Below are positions 6,800 through 7,649 of a DNA stretch of 7,649 nucleotides, piece by piece. Position 1 is the first letter of the stretch, and each line of letters opens with the position of its first letter. A model generated the notes under the pieces. That model was not told the DNA's origin. It searched no databases and worked only from the letters and a program-made list of their open reading frames with translations. A program made the translations under genes and the position numbers. The DNA is from an uncultured Lachnospiraceae bacterium (lineage in GTDB: Bacteria > Bacillota_A > Clostridia > Lachnospirales > Lachnospiraceae): the NCBI GenBank assembly GCA_900553635.1, contig USDU01000122.1, positions 1 through 7,649 of the forward strand, written 5' to 3'.

Positions 6800-6807
6800 G
6801 CTATCAT
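6799..6807 (+). promoter_or_regulatory. Extended -10-like motif just before cvpA
   Basis: TGCTATCAT matches the extended -10 found before the previous gene, but no -35 is present 17 bp upstream. A start about 7 nt downstream would fall inside the AAAGGAG Shine-Dalgarno (6811-6817), leaving a leader of only about 11 nt. If it is a promoter it would make an unusually short leader; otherwise it is part of a repeated intergenic motif. Confidence 0.25.
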
Positions 6808-6824
6808 AACAAAGGAGAAATATT

Positions 6825-7400
6825 ATGAACTGGTTACTGCCCGCAGTAGGCTTATTTATCATATTATCCGCATGGGACGGACACCACAAAGGCTTCATCC
6901 GGAAAATCGTAGGCGTGCTGAGCCTGGCGCTGACCCTGATTATCACCTCGGTGGTATCGCCCTATCTTCATGTCTTCCTGAAAGAAAGCACCGGTCTGTA
7001 CGGCTTCCTTCAGAATAGCATAGAAGGAAGCGACATGGAATTACTTGACGCGCTTCGCGTTCTCGGTATGGAAAATGCGGTAAGCGGTTATCTGGCAGAC
7101 GAGATCCTGCGCTGGGCCGCCTTCCTGATTGCACTGCTTCTGGCAGGCGTTCTGATCCGCGGTATCGTATTCTCCCTTGGCATTGTGTCCCACCTGCCGA
7201 TCCTCCACGGCCTCAACAAAACTGCGGGTCTGCTCCTGGGCTTCGCGGAGGGCGTGGTGCTGGTCTGGATATTCTTTGTGGTCATCACCGTATGTGCGTC
7301 CACCAGTGCCGGCGGCCAGCTCCTAAAAATGACTGCCCAGAGCAGTATCCTGTCCTGGCTCTACCGCAACAATCTGCTCCTGAATTGGCTGAGCTTGTAA
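6825..7400 (+). CDS. CvpA family membrane protein
   Basis: This 191-residue protein has four likely membrane segments: about 3-17, 28-49, 95-119 and 133-158. It fits the CvpA family: the early G-H-H-K-G-F-I-R-K-I-V-G (19-30) corresponds to the family's G-x-x-R-G-F motif. The later H-L-P-I-L-H-G-L-N-K-T-A-G-L-L-L-G (123-139) corresponds to the conserved L-P-x-x-x-x-L-N-R-x-x-G-x-x-x-G stretch. E. coli CvpA is needed for colicin V production and has been linked to envelope stress tolerance; in Bacillota its role is unclear. The start is set by AAAGGAG (6811-6817), 7 nt upstream. Its position after two other envelope proteins suggests a shared cell-surface function. A probable terminator follows directly. 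Confidence 0.85.
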   Translation: MNWLLPAVGLFIILSAWDGHHKGFIRKIVGVLSLALTLIITSVVSPYLHVFLKESTGLYGFLQNSIEGSDMELLDALRVLGMENAVSGYLADEILRWAAFLIALLLAGVLIRGIVFSLGIVSHLPILHGLNKTAGLLLGFAEGVVLVWIFFVVITVCASTSAGGQLLKMTAQSSILSWLYRNNLLLNWLSL

Positions 7401-7436
7401 AAATAGCTTAAAATCAAGGAAAAACAGGCTTTTTTC
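7401..7436 (+). terminator. Probable intrinsic terminator after cvpA
   Basis: AGCTT (7405-7409) can pair with AGGCT (7426-7430, one G-U). AAAA on the outside (7400-7403) can also pair with the following Ts. Six Ts run from 7430 to 7435. The loop is long (16 nt) and the stem is weak, so this is a moderate call, supported by its place between cvpA and a new set of promoters. Confidence 0.5.
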
Positions 7437-7467
7437 ATCTGTGGAGCCGGGAATTGTACCTTCTGTA

Positions 7468-7527
7468 GAAAAAATATTAAAAATTTTAAAAAAAGGTGTT
7501 GACATTCTCTTGCACCCGTGATAAAGT
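7468..7527 (+). promoter_or_regulatory. Strong promoter P1 with A/T-rich UP-like tract
   Basis: The -35 is a perfect TTGACA (7499-7504). The 17-bp spacer ends in TGA, giving an extended -10 TAAAGT (7522-7527). An almost pure A/T tract (7468-7494) lies directly upstream and resembles an UP element bound by RNA polymerase alpha subunits. Transcription should begin near 7534, at the base of a hairpin. This combination is typical of stable-RNA promoters. Confidence 0.8.
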
Positions 7528-7533
7528 ATAGAA

Positions 7534-7551
7534 GCTGTCGCGAGGGACAGC
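7534..7551 (+). repeat. Hairpin at the predicted P1 transcript start
   Basis: GCTGTC (7534-7539) and GACAGC (7546-7551) are perfect inverted repeats around a 6-nt loop, GCGAGG. The first base is at or very near the predicted +1 of P1, so P1 RNA would begin with a stem-loop. Confidence 0.6.
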
Positions 7552-7572
7552 GGTTCACTTCAAAGCGAATCA

Positions 7573-7615
7573 AAGAACTTCAAAAACTTCTTCAAAAAAA
7601 GTTAAAAAAGTTCTT
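7573..7615 (+). repeat. Nested inverted repeat overlapping the P2 -35
   Basis: AAGAACTT (7573-7580) pairs perfectly with AAGTTCTT (7608-7615). Inside a symmetric 4 x 4 internal loop, AACTT (7585-7589) pairs with AAGTT (7599-7603), leaving a 9-nt loop. The right arm enters the P2 -35 by two bases. Confidence 0.65.
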
Positions 7616-7642
7616 GACAAGCGAGAATGAATGTGATAAGAT
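7581..7642 (+). promoter_or_regulatory. Strong promoter P2, tandem to P1, probably for an rRNA operon
   Basis: The -35 is a perfect TTGACA (7614-7619). The 17-bp spacer ends in TGA and leads to an extended -10 TAAGAT (7637-7642). An A-rich tract (7581-7609) precedes it. The start should fall at about 7649, the window edge, so the product is not visible. Two consensus promoters with identical spacing, UP-like tracts and GTGATAA at the -10, placed downstream of dnaX-ybaB-recR, point to an rRNA (or rRNA/tRNA) operon; this is inference. Confidence 0.82.
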
Positions 7643-7649
7643 AGTCAAG

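Noticed and set aside
6825..7400. BofA, expected between recR and rrnA by analogy with Bacillus
   Set aside because: The protein is about twice BofA length with four membrane segments and CvpA-type motifs.
7495..7516. GGTG/CACC inverted repeat around the P1 -35 as an operator
   Set aside because: Four base pairs separated by 14 bases are expected by chance.
1..7649. CRISPR array, insertion sequence, prophage or attachment site
   Set aside because: No spaced direct repeats, transposase-like frames, long terminal inverted repeats or integrase were seen; the region reads as core chromosome.

Overview
The window looks like chromosomal core sequence from an anaerobic Bacillota, most likely a Lachnospiraceae-type Clostridia. 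The reasons are the gene order dnaX-ybaB-recR, a transketolase split into two subunit genes, strong AGGAGG-type ribosome binding sites, mixed moderate-GC codon use, and tandem TTGACA promoters with A/T-rich upstream tracts of the kind found before clostridial rRNA operons. The genus cannot be fixed from this sequence. All genes lie on the + strand.

Layout. (1) Bases 2-1925 form a compact operon: the 3' part of dnaX (DNA polymerase III tau; its 5' end lies outside the window), the YbaB/EbfC nucleoid-associated protein and recR. (2) Bases 1974-3880 are a separate transcription unit. It has a near-consensus promoter, the N-terminal and C-terminal transketolase subunit genes (overlapping by 13 bp) and a clear intrinsic terminator. 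(3) Bases 3881-4169 are a non-coding stretch rich in short inverted repeats. It includes a second hairpin with a T-run and a possible 23-codon upstream ORF. (4) Bases 4170-7400 hold three successive envelope or membrane genes of poorly known function. They are a single-pass membrane protein with a C-terminal LysM domain and what I read as a degenerate MPN/JAB fold on the cytoplasmic side, a membrane-anchored beta-propeller-like protein (DUF5711-like), and a CvpA-family protein with several membrane segments. The two gaps between them carry hairpins and two copies of a TGCTATCATA motif. (5) Bases 7401-7649 hold a probable terminator and then two tandem strong promoters. The second ends about at the window edge, so its product is not visible. 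An rRNA (or rRNA/tRNA) operon is the best guess.

How the parts fit. dnaX-ybaB-recR links replisome and recombination functions and is widely conserved. In Bacillus subtilis the same genes (dnaX-yaaK-recR) lie just upstream of rrnA near the origin, with yaaL and bofA between. Here the same two ends seem to be kept, but the middle holds transketolase and the LysM/DUF5711/CvpA cluster. The most interesting items are the apparently inactivated MPN-like domain joined to a LysM protein, the possible LysM/DUF5711/CvpA envelope module, and the structured double promoter at the 3' end.
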